64,000 bases of DNA, from contig NZ_JAVIFT010000001.1 of the NCBI RefSeq assembly GCF_031157355.1, positions 248,001 to 312,000 of the forward strand, written 5' to 3'. Made by a program: the position numbers and the translations under genes. Of this stretch, positions 1 to 7,529 are shown piece after piece. Positions within the stretch are counted from its first letter, which is position 1. The number at the start of each line of letters is the position of its first letter. The DNA is from Hyphomicrobium sp. LHD-15. Its GTDB lineage: Bacteria > Pseudomonadota > Alphaproteobacteria > Rhizobiales > Hyphomicrobiaceae. The notes under the pieces are model-generated. The model was given only the letters and a program-made list of their open reading frames with translations. It was not told the DNA's origin and did no database searches.

Positions 1-1
1 C

Positions 2-2911
2 TACAGAACCCACGACCATGTCCGTCTCGGCGAGCATGGCGAGTTGTACTTCGTCGGCCGGCTGGACGATCTCGTCAAAATCCGCGGCTTCCGCGTGGAG
101 CTCTCCGAGATCGAAGCCGTGCTGATGATGCATCCTTCGATCAAGGCTGCAGCAGCGCGCGTGGTCGATACCGACACGCTCAAGGAACTCGCGGCCTACG
201 TGGTCTGCGACGGCGGAGGCGCCGCGCTCGATCGCGATAGCCTCAACGCTCTTTTAAGGGAGCGGCTGCCGCCCTACATGGTGCCGCAATACCTCGACGT
301 GCTCGACGTTCTGCCGATGATGGCGAGCGGAAAGATCGATCGCAAAAGCCTGCCGCTTCCGCAAAAGCCGCTGGTCTCGGCCCATACCATCGTGGCGCCC
401 GCCGACGACATCGAGCGCAACATCGCGGACGCTTGGCAGGAGACCTTCCGCCTGTCCGAGATTTCCGTGGTATCCGACTTCTTCGTCGACCTCGGCGGCC
501 ATTCCATGCTCGCGGCCCAGGCGCTGACGCTGATGCGCCGGAGCACGGGCCTCACCCATCTTTCGGTACGCGACGTCTACGCGCATCGCACGATCCGCGC
601 GCTTGCCTCCCACATCCGCGAGACGGAGCAGCCCCGTTCCGACCGCGACGACGTCACGGAGGTCGAACCGCAGGATTGCGAGACCGCGTCCGATCAGGCG
701 GCGCCGGGTGAAGCTGCCTTCAACAGCGTGCATCCCCTGGTGCGGTGGACGACGGCGACGCTTCAGGCGCTGGTCGCAACCGCACTCTACGGCCTGCTTG
801 CAGCGCCGCTCACATATACCGTGCTCATCATGACGAGCGTGATCGACGGGCACGTCGACTGGTTCGTCGCGGCCGCGATCACGACCGTGGTCGGATTTAC
901 GGTCTGGCCGTTTTTCCTGCTGTTGAGCATCGCCGTGAAGTGGATCGTGGTGGGCCGTTACAAGCCCGGTCGCTACCCGGTCTGGAGCTTTTACTATCTG
1001 CGCTGGTGGATCGCGAACCGGTTCCAGGTTATCGCCTGGGCCGAGATGTTTAAAGGCACGCCGCTGATGAGCCTCTATTGGCGGGCCATGGGCGCCAATA
1101 TCGGCCGCAACGTTACGCTATCGACGCACCTGTGCACCGCATTCGACATGGTGACGATCGGCGACGACACGAGCGTCGGCATCGAGACGCAGATCCTCGG
1201 CTATCGCGTCGAGGGTGGTTATCTCGTGATCGCTCCGGTCACGATCGGCAAGGAATGCTTCATCGGCATGCAGTGCTCGATCGGGCTCGGCGCGCGCATG
1301 GGCGACGGAGCACGCCTCGACGACATGTCTCTCCTGGCCGACGGCATCGAGATGGCGGCCGGCGAAGCGCGTCGCGGCATTCCGGCGCTGCCCGCCGAAG
1401 TTCCGGTTCCGACGAGCAGCCGAGAAACGCCTCCTTCCACGTGGCTGCGGCGAGCTGGCCTTGCCATGACGCGCGCGTTCTACGGCACGCTGCATCTCGG
1501 CCTCATCTACGTCATGGGCTACTTCCTGATCCTGACGACCCTTCCGGCCGTCGCGCTCGTGCTAGGCAGCCTGTACCTTGGCGGTCCATGGTGGGGCATC
1601 GCGGCTGCATTCGCAGGCATCCCCGTCTGGCTCTTCTCCTACGTACAGGGCGCTATTCTCCTGAAGCGGCTGATCGGACCGCTCGGAGCCGGCACCAAGT
1701 CGATCTATAGCGTCACTTACCTGCGCCATTGGTTCTCCGCCTATCTGCTCGAGAACACCAAGACGATCCTGATGCCGGTGTATGCCACGGTCTATTTCCC
1801 GCGGCTTCTGCGGGCGTTCGGCGCAAAGATCGGCAATGGCGTGGAGATCTCGACCGTCTCGCACATTTGCCCCGACGTGCTCGAAGTGGGCGACGGAAGC
1901 TTTCTTGCCGATGCCTGCGTCGTGGGCGGCGAGCGCATCCATAACGGCACGCTCGAAATCGCTCCGGTCCGGATCGGCTCGCGCACCTTCATCGGCAACA
2001 GCGCCGTCGTGACCGGCGGCCACACCATTGGCGACGATGTTCTGATCGGCGTCTCCTCGACGCCGCCGGCGGACACGCCAATCGTTCCGAACGGCACGCG
2101 CTGGCTCGGCGCGCCGGGCTTCACGCTGCCCAACACGCAGAAGGTCAACACGTTCGCGGACGCCCAGATCTTCGCGCCGAGCTTGCTCATGCGCATCGAG
2201 CGGGCGCTGACGGATGCCGCGCGCATTCTGCTGCCCGGCGTGGTGACTGTCGCCTGCGGCGTTGCCTTCGTCGCGTTTCTGGTGGCGTCGTTCCGGACGA
2301 TCCCAACCTGGTACGTCATCGGCGCGATGCCGATCGTCGCCACCCTGCTCGCGTTCGTTTCGGTTGTATTGACGGCGCTTATCAAGAAGCTCGTCACCGG
2401 CGCGCACACGCCGGTCGTCAAGCCGCTGTGGTCGCGTTTCGTCTGGCACAACGAGCTCGTGAATGGCGTGTACGAGATGGTGGCGGCGGGCGCGATGCAG
2501 CCGCTGATGGGCAGCCCGTTGATTGCCCCGTGCCTGCGCATGATGGGCTGCAAGGTCGGCAAGTGGTGCTTCATCGAGACCACGCTCTTTTCGGAGTTCG
2601 ATCTCGTCGAGATCGGAGACAGGGCGTCGCTCAACGTCGGCTGCACTGTACAGACCCATCTGTTCGAGGATCGCATCTTCAAGTCCGACCGCCTCTCCAT
2701 CGGAAACGACTGCTCGGTCGGAAACATGGCCACCGTTCTCTACGGCACGCAGATGCTCGACGGCTCGGTGCTCGGAGCGTTGTCCGTGCTCATGAAGGGC
2801 GAGCAGCTTCCGGCGCTCACGCGCTGGCATGGCATCCCCTGCGAACGGGTCGTCGAGCCGAATACGGCAGTCGATGCAAACCGCAGCCGTTTGCTTCGCG
2901 CCGCTGCCTAA
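2..2911 (+). CDS. Pls/PosA-type NRPS-like protein, 5' end missing
   Basis: The frame is open from the window edge, so the N-terminal part of the adenylation domain is missing. The first visible residues read YRTHDHVR, matching adenylation core motif A7 (usually YRTGDLVR; the ATP-ribose Asp is kept). GELYFVGRLDD and VKIRGFRVELSEIE follow (A8), then A10 (GKIDRKSLP) with its catalytic Lys. A carrier domain follows with DLGGHS; the phosphopantetheine Ser codon is at 503-505. The remaining ~700 residues alternate hydrophobic membrane segments with three hexapeptide (left-handed beta-helix) blocks, the architecture of the Pls/PosA C-terminus first seen in epsilon-poly-lysine synthetase. In that family the adenylation domain loads one amino acid and the membrane part makes iterative amide bonds. 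The product here is unknown; a homopolymer or amino-acyl conjugate is an inference. Confidence 0.85.
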   Translation, partial: YRTHDHVRLGEHGELYFVGRLDDLVKIRGFRVELSEIEAVLMMHPSIKAAAARVVDTDTLKELAAYVVCDGGGAALDRDSLNALLRERLPPYMVPQYLDVLDVLPMMASGKIDRKSLPLPQKPLVSAHTIVAPADDIERNIADAWQETFRLSEISVVSDFFVDLGGHSMLAAQALTLMRRSTGLTHLSVRDVYAHRTIRALASHIRETEQPRSDRDDVTEVEPQDCETASDQAAPGEAAFNSVHPLVRWTTATLQALVATALYGLLAAPLTYTVLIMTSVIDGHVDWFVAAAITTVVGFTVWPFFLLLSIAVKWIVVGRYKPGRYPVWSFYYLRWWIANRFQVIAWAEMFKGTPLMSLYWRAMGANIGRNVTLSTHLCTAFDMVTIGDDTSVGIETQILGYRVEGGYLVIAPVTIGKECFIGMQCSIGLGARMGDGARLDDMSLLADGIEMAAGEARRGIPALPAEVPVPTSSRETPPSTWLRRAGLAMTRAFYGTLHLGLIYVMGYFLILTTLPAVALVLGSLYLGGPWWGIAAAFAGIPVWLFSYVQGAILLKRLIGPLGAGTKSIYSVTYLRHWFSAYLLENTKTILMPVYATVYFPRLLRAFGAKIGNGVEISTVSHICPDVLEVGDGSFLADACVVGGERIHNGTLEIAPVRIGSRTFIGNSAVVTGGHTIGDDVLIGVSSTPPADTPIVPNGTRWLGAPGFTLPNTQKVNTFADAQIFAPSLLMRIERALTDAARILLPGVVTVACGVAFVAFLVASFRTIPTWYVIGAMPIVATLLAFVSVVLTALIKKLVTGAHTPVVKPLWSRFVWHNELVNGVYEMVAAGAMQPLMGSPLIAPCLRMMGCKVGKWCFIETTLFSEFDLVEIGDRASLNVGCTVQTHLFEDRIFKSDRLSIGNDCSVGNMATVLYGTQMLDGSVLGALSVLMKGEQLPALTRWHGIPCERVVEPNTAVDANRSRLLRAAA

Positions 2912-2992
2912 GATCTGCTCACAGAGATGGAAATGGCGGCACCCAAGCGTGATGCCGTTTCCAAAAAACCCAATAAAACAGGCTTATCCCGC

Positions 2993-3009
2993 TTGGCATG
3001 CCCTGTGCA
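2993..3009 (+). promoter_or_regulatory. sigma-54 (-24/-12) promoter of the guanidine operon
   Basis: The 17 bases TTGGCATGCCCTGTGCA match the RpoN consensus TTGGCACG-N4-TTGCA. The invariant GG (2995-2996) and GC (3007-3008) are exactly 12 bases apart, the required phasing. Transcription would start near 3020, just upstream of the riboswitch aptamer at about 3028. No sigma-70 pair with acceptable spacing is evident. Sigma-54 control fits nitrogen (NtrC) regulation of a nitrogen-scavenging operon, but I did not identify an NtrC site upstream. Confidence 0.7.
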
Positions 3010-3027
3010 ATTAAGCTTTGCATAATG

Positions 3028-3137
3028 CCTCTAGGGTTCCGGTTGCCGCGCAATTCGGCGACGCTGGTCCGAGAGAGGCGCTCTCGTTCGCGCCCAAGCC
3101 CGAGCGAAGCCACGGCGGGATAAAAGCCCGGGAGACC
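3028..3137 (+). promoter_or_regulatory. Guanidine-I riboswitch (ykkC class) aptamer
   Basis: The leader carries the conserved blocks of the ykkC/guanidine-I aptamer in the right order: CTAGGGTTCCG (3031-3041), GGTCCGAGAG (3066-3075), and the 3' block GGCGGGATAAAAGCCCGGGA with GACC after it (3114-3137). Variable stems lie between them. The class binds free guanidinium and turns gene expression on. It sits immediately downstream of the predicted start site and upstream of a transporter, DUF1989, carboxylase and allophanate hydrolase operon, which is a typical guanidine-I context. This element is the main reason to read the operon as guanidine rather than urea assimilation. Confidence 0.95.
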
Positions 3138-3143
3138 TATACC

Positions 3144-3250
3144 GCAGGGAGTTTCGGCTCTCGAACGGAAGGCCTCCTCGTGTGCGTCTTGCGCCATCCG
3201 TTCGTCCCGATGCCCCTGCCATCGACTGTTTGGTGTCGTCAGCACAGGGG
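3144..3250 (+). promoter_or_regulatory. Riboswitch expression platform with Shine-Dalgarno-sequestering hairpin
   Basis: CCCCTG (3213-3218) is perfectly complementary to CAGGGG (3245-3250), the Shine-Dalgarno of the first gene. An inner CGAC/GTCG stem supports the hairpin. GCAGGG (3144-3149), directly after the aptamer, is complementary to CCCTGC (3214-3219), so it could compete for the same strand and free the ribosome-binding site. A further 8-bp stem (CGAACGGA 3162-3169 with TCCGTTCG 3197-3204) lies between. No U-tract follows any stem, which favours translational control over intrinsic termination. Pairings are read directly; the switching model is inference. Confidence 0.55.
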
Positions 3251-3256
3251 TTCTTC

Positions 3257-4321
3257 ATGAACAGGTCTATCTCCAAGCTTCTCCAAAGCGCTGTTGCCGT
3301 GGCGGCGAGCCTGGCGCTCGTCATGCCGTCGGCTGAGGCCGCCCCGAAGAAAGACTTCAAGGTTGCGTGGTCGATCTACGTCGGCTGGATGCCGTGGGGC
3401 TATGCCGCCGACACCGGCATCGTCAAGAAGTGGGCCGACAAATACGGCATCACCATCGAGGTGAAACAGTTCAACGACTACGTGGAATCCATCAACCAGT
3501 ACACGGCCGGCGCCTTCGACGCGGTCACGCTCACCAACATGGACGCACTCTCGATCCCCGCTGCCGGCGGCGTCGACACGACAGCCGTCATCGTCGGCGA
3601 CTACTCGAACGGCAACGACGCGATCATTCTAAAGGGCAAGGACAAGCTCGCCGACATCAAGGGGCAGACCGTCAATCTCGTCGAGTTCTCGGTCTCCCAC
3701 TATCTGCTCGCGCGTGCGCTCGAAAGCGTGAAGCTCGCCGAGAAGGACGTGAAGGTTCTCAACACGTCCGATGCCGACATGGCATCCGCCTACAAGACGG
3801 CCGACGTTACGGCCGTGGTGACCTGGAAGCCGATCGTCTCGACGATCCTCGAATCTCCGGACGCAAAGGCCGTTTACGACAGCTCGCAGATCCCCGGCGA
3901 GATCATCGACCTCCTGGTTGCCAACACAGAAGTCGTCAAAGACAATCCGGATTTCGGCAAGGCCCTCGCCGGCATCTGGTACGAGACGATGACCGAGCTT
4001 GCCTCCAAGAAGGAAGCCAAGGAGCACATGGCCAAGGCCTCCGGCACGGATGTCGCCGGCTTCGACGAGCAGCTCAAGACCACCAAGCTTTTCTCCACGC
4101 CGGCCGACGCCCTCGCCTTCACCTCCGGGGCCGACATCAAGGGCAAGAACGAACTCGTCGCAAAGTTCCTGTTCGACAAAGCTCTTCTCGGCAAGGACGC
4201 GAAATCCGCAGAGGCGATTGGCATCGAGTTCCCGGACAAGAGCGTGTTCGGCGACAAGGCCAACGTGAAGCTGCGCTATGACGCAACGTTCATGCAGGCC
4301 GCCGCCGACGGAAAGCTCTGA
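3257..4321 (+). CDS. ABC transporter substrate-binding protein of the guanidine/urea carboxylase locus
   Basis: This 354-residue periplasmic protein has an N-terminal signal peptide (a basic start, then a hydrophobic AVAVAASLALVMPSAEAA stretch) and an NMT1/SsuA-type fold: the mature part begins KVAWSIYVGWMPWGYAADTG. It resembles the binding proteins found with urea-carboxylase-type clusters, often annotated as putative urea ABC transporter. The riboswitch upstream makes guanidine the more likely ligand. The ATG at 3257 is preferred over earlier in-frame starts because it follows AGGGG by six bases and begins the signal peptide. It is first in a seven-gene operon; permease and ATPase follow directly. 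Direct ligand binding is unproven from sequence. Confidence 0.88.
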   Translation: MNRSISKLLQSAVAVAASLALVMPSAEAAPKKDFKVAWSIYVGWMPWGYAADTGIVKKWADKYGITIEVKQFNDYVESINQYTAGAFDAVTLTNMDALSIPAAGGVDTTAVIVGDYSNGNDAIILKGKDKLADIKGQTVNLVEFSVSHYLLARALESVKLAEKDVKVLNTSDADMASAYKTADVTAVVTWKPIVSTILESPDAKAVYDSSQIPGEIIDLLVANTEVVKDNPDFGKALAGIWYETMTELASKKEAKEHMAKASGTDVAGFDEQLKTTKLFSTPADALAFTSGADIKGKNELVAKFLFDKALLGKDAKSAEAIGIEFPDKSVFGDKANVKLRYDATFMQAAADGKL

Positions 4322-4368
4322 GCCACCTTTCCTCTCCCTGTCACAATAGTGGAGGCCGCGGGACTTCG

Positions 4369-5187
4369 ATGCGTCTGTTGAACATCAAACCAGATCGAGC
4401 GTGGACCGTCGCGCTCGCGGCCTTGCCTTTCTTCGCCCTGATCGTCGCCTACATGGTCGGTTCGGGGATTCGTCTCGCCGAGAACCCCAACGACAAGCTG
4501 TTGCCCAGCTTCACCGCCATGGCGGAGGCCGTGAAGCATTATGCTCTAGAGGCCGATCCTCGGAGCGGCCTCTACCTGATGTGGAACGACACGCTTTCGA
4601 GCCTGTCGCTGCTGCTCACGGCGCTTGCGATCTCGACGTTCATCGCGCTCGTTGTCGGCATCCTGATCGGGCTCCTGCCGATTGCAGGCGCCACGTTCGG
4701 GCCGGTGGTGGCCGTCGCTTCCATGGTGCCGCCACTCGCACTGCTGCCGATCCTGTTCATCATCATGGGGCTTGGAGATGGCGCCAAGATTTCGCTGATC
4801 GTCATCGGCACGACGCTGAAGCTCGTTCGTGACATGGCGCTTCGCGTCAAAGACATACCGGCTGAGCTGCTGATCAAGGCGCAAACGCTCGGTGCTTCCA
4901 CGTGGCAGATCGCGCTCAGGGTGGTGCTGCCGCAAATGCTGCCGCGGCTGATCGACAGCGTGCGGCTCGAAATCGGACCGGCCTGGCTGTTCCTGATCGC
5001 GGCCGAAGCGATCGCGGCAGACTCGGGACTCGGCTATCGCATTTTCCTCGTTCGCCGCTATCTCGCGATGGACGTCATCATTCCCTACGTCATCTGGATC
5101 ACGGTGCTGGCGTTCCTGATGGATCTCGCGTTGCGGCTTCTACAGCGCAAGGCCTTCCCCTGGTTTGCAGGAGCGCGCACCGCATGA
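4369..5187 (+). CDS. ABC transporter permease, guanidine/urea uptake
   Basis: This 272-residue inner-membrane protein has about six hydrophobic segments and a BPD_transp_1 permease core. The cytoplasmic EAA-type loop is visible as LLIKAQTLGASTWQIALRVV followed by LPQMLPRLID. It belongs to the SsuC/TauC-like permeases that work with NMT1-type binding proteins. Its stop overlaps the ATPase start by four bases (ATGA), so the two are translationally coupled. It would form the membrane channel for the ligand captured by the protein encoded at 3257. Confidence 0.9.
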   Translation: MRLLNIKPDRAWTVALAALPFFALIVAYMVGSGIRLAENPNDKLLPSFTAMAEAVKHYALEADPRSGLYLMWNDTLSSLSLLLTALAISTFIALVVGILIGLLPIAGATFGPVVAVASMVPPLALLPILFIIMGLGDGAKISLIVIGTTLKLVRDMALRVKDIPAELLIKAQTLGASTWQIALRVVLPQMLPRLIDSVRLEIGPAWLFLIAAEAIAADSGLGYRIFLVRRYLAMDVIIPYVIWITVLAFLMDLALRLLQRKAFPWFAGARTA

Positions 5188-6035
5188 CAGCCATCGTCTT
5201 CGACAAGGTGTGGAAAGAGTATGGCGATCACGTCGTGCTCGAGCGCATCAATCTCGAGATCGCGCCACGCTCGTTCGTGGCGCTCGTGGGGCCGTCGGGC
5301 TGCGGGAAAACTACGTTCCTGCGCATGCTGCTCGGAGAGGAAGCCGCTACGCGCGGAACAATCCTGGTTGACGGCAAACCGCTCAAAGTGGAGCCCGATG
5401 CCGACCGGGGCGTCGTGTTCCAACGCTACTCCGTGTTCCCGCATCTGACCGTGCTCCAAAACGTGATGATCGGGCGCGAGTTCGAGACATCCCGCTTCCT
5501 CGGCAAGCTGTTCGGCGCCAAGCGCAAGCAAGCCGAGGACGAAGCACGGACCCTGCTCGACGCGGTGGGGCTCAACGACCATGAGAACAAATATCCGGCC
5601 GCGCTTTCGGGCGGCATGCAGCAGCGTCTCGCGCTCGCCCAGGCGCTCAATCGAAAACCCAAGATCCTGCTGCTCGACGAACCGTTTGGTGCGCTCGATC
5701 CCGGCATCCGCGCCGACATCCACGTGCTGATCCGCAAGATCTGGAACGAGAACGATCTCACGGTGGTGATGGTCACGCACGATCTTTCGGAAGCCTTCCG
5801 GCTCGGAACACGCGTCATCGCCTTCGAGCGGCCCCGCAACCGGCCCGAAGAACTCGAACGCTACGGCGCGACGCTCGGCAGCGAGGCCCCGGGAGAGATC
5901 GCGCGTCCGTCCGGTCCGCAGCCGGGTGCTTCAATCACGCGCGATTTCGAGGTGTGGCCGAAGAAGATCGCCGCCCCCGTCGGCGGCGCGGCATCGGTTC
6001 CGGACACGCCCAGCGTGGCCAAAGCGGCGGAGTAA
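5184..6035 (+). CDS. ABC transporter ATP-binding protein, guanidine/urea uptake
   Basis: This 283-residue ATPase has Walker A GPSGCGKTT, a Q-loop (VVFQRYSVFPHLT), signature LSGGMQQRLALAQAL, Walker B ILLLDEPFGALD and the H-loop VTHD. An extension of about 60 residues after the ABC fold, rich in Pro and Ala, is not part of the core. The ATG at 5184 is chosen because it overlaps the permease stop by four bases and starts the canonical N-terminal beta strand; a much earlier in-frame start would lie inside the permease gene. It energises the transporter encoded by the two preceding genes. Confidence 0.9.
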   Translation: MTAIVFDKVWKEYGDHVVLERINLEIAPRSFVALVGPSGCGKTTFLRMLLGEEAATRGTILVDGKPLKVEPDADRGVVFQRYSVFPHLTVLQNVMIGREFETSRFLGKLFGAKRKQAEDEARTLLDAVGLNDHENKYPAALSGGMQQRLALAQALNRKPKILLLDEPFGALDPGIRADIHVLIRKIWNENDLTVVMVTHDLSEAFRLGTRVIAFERPRNRPEELERYGATLGSEAPGEIARPSGPQPGASITRDFEVWPKKIAAPVGGAASVPDTPSVAKAAE

Positions 6036-6141
6036 GGCCAATCGATTTCCGCCGGGGACGACCCCGCGCGGCTTCCTTCTCATCCCGGGACGGCCCGGAC
6101 CAACTTCGTGGGCGGTAACGCCCGCAGAGAGGAGCAGCGGC

Positions 6142-6867
6142 GTGAGTGACTTGATCTACAGCGATGTGCTTCCGGGCGGCAAGCACTGGTCGATGACGAT
6201 GCGGCGTAATCATCGCCTGCGCCTGACGGACGTCGACGGCGGGGCCAATGTCGGCATGCTGTTTTACAATCCGATAAACCTGCTCGAGCGCTACAACGCC
6301 CCCGATACGCTCAAATGCCAGCACACCTTCAAGCTCACGCAGGGCCATTGCCTCTACTCGGACATGGGCCGCATCTTCTGCTCGATCGTGGCCGATACGC
6401 ACGGCTGGCACGACACCGTATGCGGCAACAGCACGAAAGAGATCGTCGCGTCCCGCTGGGGCAACGTCTCCTATCAGACCCACCGCAACGATTGGCAGCA
6501 GAGCGGGCGCGACAGCTTTCTCGTCGAGGCCGCCAAGTACGGCTTAGGGCGACGGGATCTCGCGGCCAACGTCAACTGGTTCAGCAAGGTGACGACGGAC
6601 GAAAGCGGCAAGATCGCGTTTGACGCGAGCGCGGCCAAGACCGGCGCGACCGTGGAATTGCGCTTCGAGATGGATACGCTCGTGCTGTTCCACACCTGTC
6701 CGCATCCGCTCGATGCCAGCCCCACCTATCCGCGCAAGGCCGTACGCTTCGACATCCGAGAAGGCGCGCCCGCCTCAACCGACGATGCCTGCCGGCTGTC
6801 CGCACCCGAGAACGGACGCGGCTTCGAAAACAACCGGCTGTTTCATGCCGGCTGCGGTTGCGGCTGA
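6142..6867 (+). CDS. DUF1989 protein, probable carboxyguanidine deiminase subunit (first)
   Basis: This 241-residue protein is of the DUF1989 family, historically named urea carboxylase-associated protein. Paired DUF1989 proteins have been shown to form the carboxyguanidine deiminase CgdAB, which converts carboxyguanidine to allophanate with ammonia release. Typical features are the N-terminal [20 protein letters not shown] strand, the [10 protein letters not shown] segment, and conserved Cys/His residues ([17 protein letters not shown]). The C-terminus ends in GCGCG. The start is a GTG at 6142 preceded by GAGGAG. I cannot tell from sequence alone which of the two is CgdA and which CgdB. Confidence 0.82.
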   Translation: MSDLIYSDVLPGGKHWSMTMRRNHRLRLTDVDGGANVGMLFYNPINLLERYNAPDTLKCQHTFKLTQGHCLYSDMGRIFCSIVADTHGWHDTVCGNSTKEIVASRWGNVSYQTHRNDWQQSGRDSFLVEAAKYGLGRRDLAANVNWFSKVTTDESGKIAFDASAAKTGATVELRFEMDTLVLFHTCPHPLDASPTYPRKAVRFDIREGAPASTDDACRLSAPENGRGFENNRLFHAGCGCG

Positions 6868-6878
6868 GGGAGGGCAAC

Positions 6879-7526
6879 ATGATCAAGGAAAGCAAGCTCT
6901 CCGCTGACGCCGCTGTCTATCGCGAGACGGTTCCAGCCGGCGGTTATTGGATGCATGTGGTGCGCCGCGGCGAGACGCTGCGCATTCTCGACCTCGAAGG
7001 AAACCAAGCAGCCGACACGCTGTTCTTCAACGCCGACGATCCGCACGAGCGCTATTCGGCCTCGGATACGATCCGCGAGCATGGCAACGTCTATCTCGGC
7101 CCCGGCTCGGTGCTGCGGTCGGATCTCTGCCGTCCGCTAATGACGATTACGGCCGATACCGTGGGGCGGCACGACACGCTTGGCGGCGCGTGCGCGACGG
7201 AAAGCAACACGGTGCGCTACGCGCTCGAAAAGAAGAGCATGCATGCGTGCCGGGACAGCTATCTGCTGGCGGTGGTCGAGAACGAGCAGTACGGCCTCAC
7301 CAAGCGCGACATCGCCCACAACATCAATTTCTTCATGAACGTGCCGGTGACGCCGGACGGCGGGCTCACGTTCGCCGACGGCGTGTCGGGGCCGGGCAAG
7401 TACGTCGAGATGCGGGCCGAGATGAACGTCATCGTCCTTATCTCCAACTGCCCGCAGCTCAACAACCCCTGCAATGCCTACAACCCCACGCCCATCGAGG
7501 TGCTGATCTGGCCGGAGGGCGCATAA
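6879..7526 (+). CDS. DUF1989 protein, probable carboxyguanidine deiminase subunit (second)
   Basis: This 215-residue DUF1989 protein is paralogous to the one encoded at 6142. It shares the order of motifs: [48 protein letters not shown] and a late [19 protein letters not shown]. The start ATG at 6879 follows GGGAGGG. Eleven bases separate it from the preceding gene and three from the carboxylase, so the genes are clearly co-transcribed. With its partner it is expected to form a heteromeric carboxyguanidine deiminase acting between the carboxylase and allophanate hydrolase. Confidence 0.82.
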   Translation: MIKESKLSADAAVYRETVPAGGYWMHVVRRGETLRILDLEGNQAADTLFFNADDPHERYSASDTIREHGNVYLGPGSVLRSDLCRPLMTITADTVGRHDTLGGACATESNTVRYALEKKSMHACRDSYLLAVVENEQYGLTKRDIAHNINFFMNVPVTPDGGLTFADGVSGPGKYVEMRAEMNVIVLISNCPQLNNPCNAYNPTPIEVLIWPEGA

Positions 7527-7529
7527 GCC

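Noticed and set aside
1562-2830. A 422-codon minus-strand frame inside the Pls/PosA-like gene
   Set aside because: Arg/Asp/His-rich translation with no recognisable family; it lies opposite a convincing membrane-enzyme gene.
2931-2974. Hairpin GGAAATGGCGGCA/TGCCGTTTCC as terminator of the first gene
   Set aside because: The stem has a 3-base bulge and is followed by A's, not T's, on the coding strand, so it is not a convincing intrinsic terminator.
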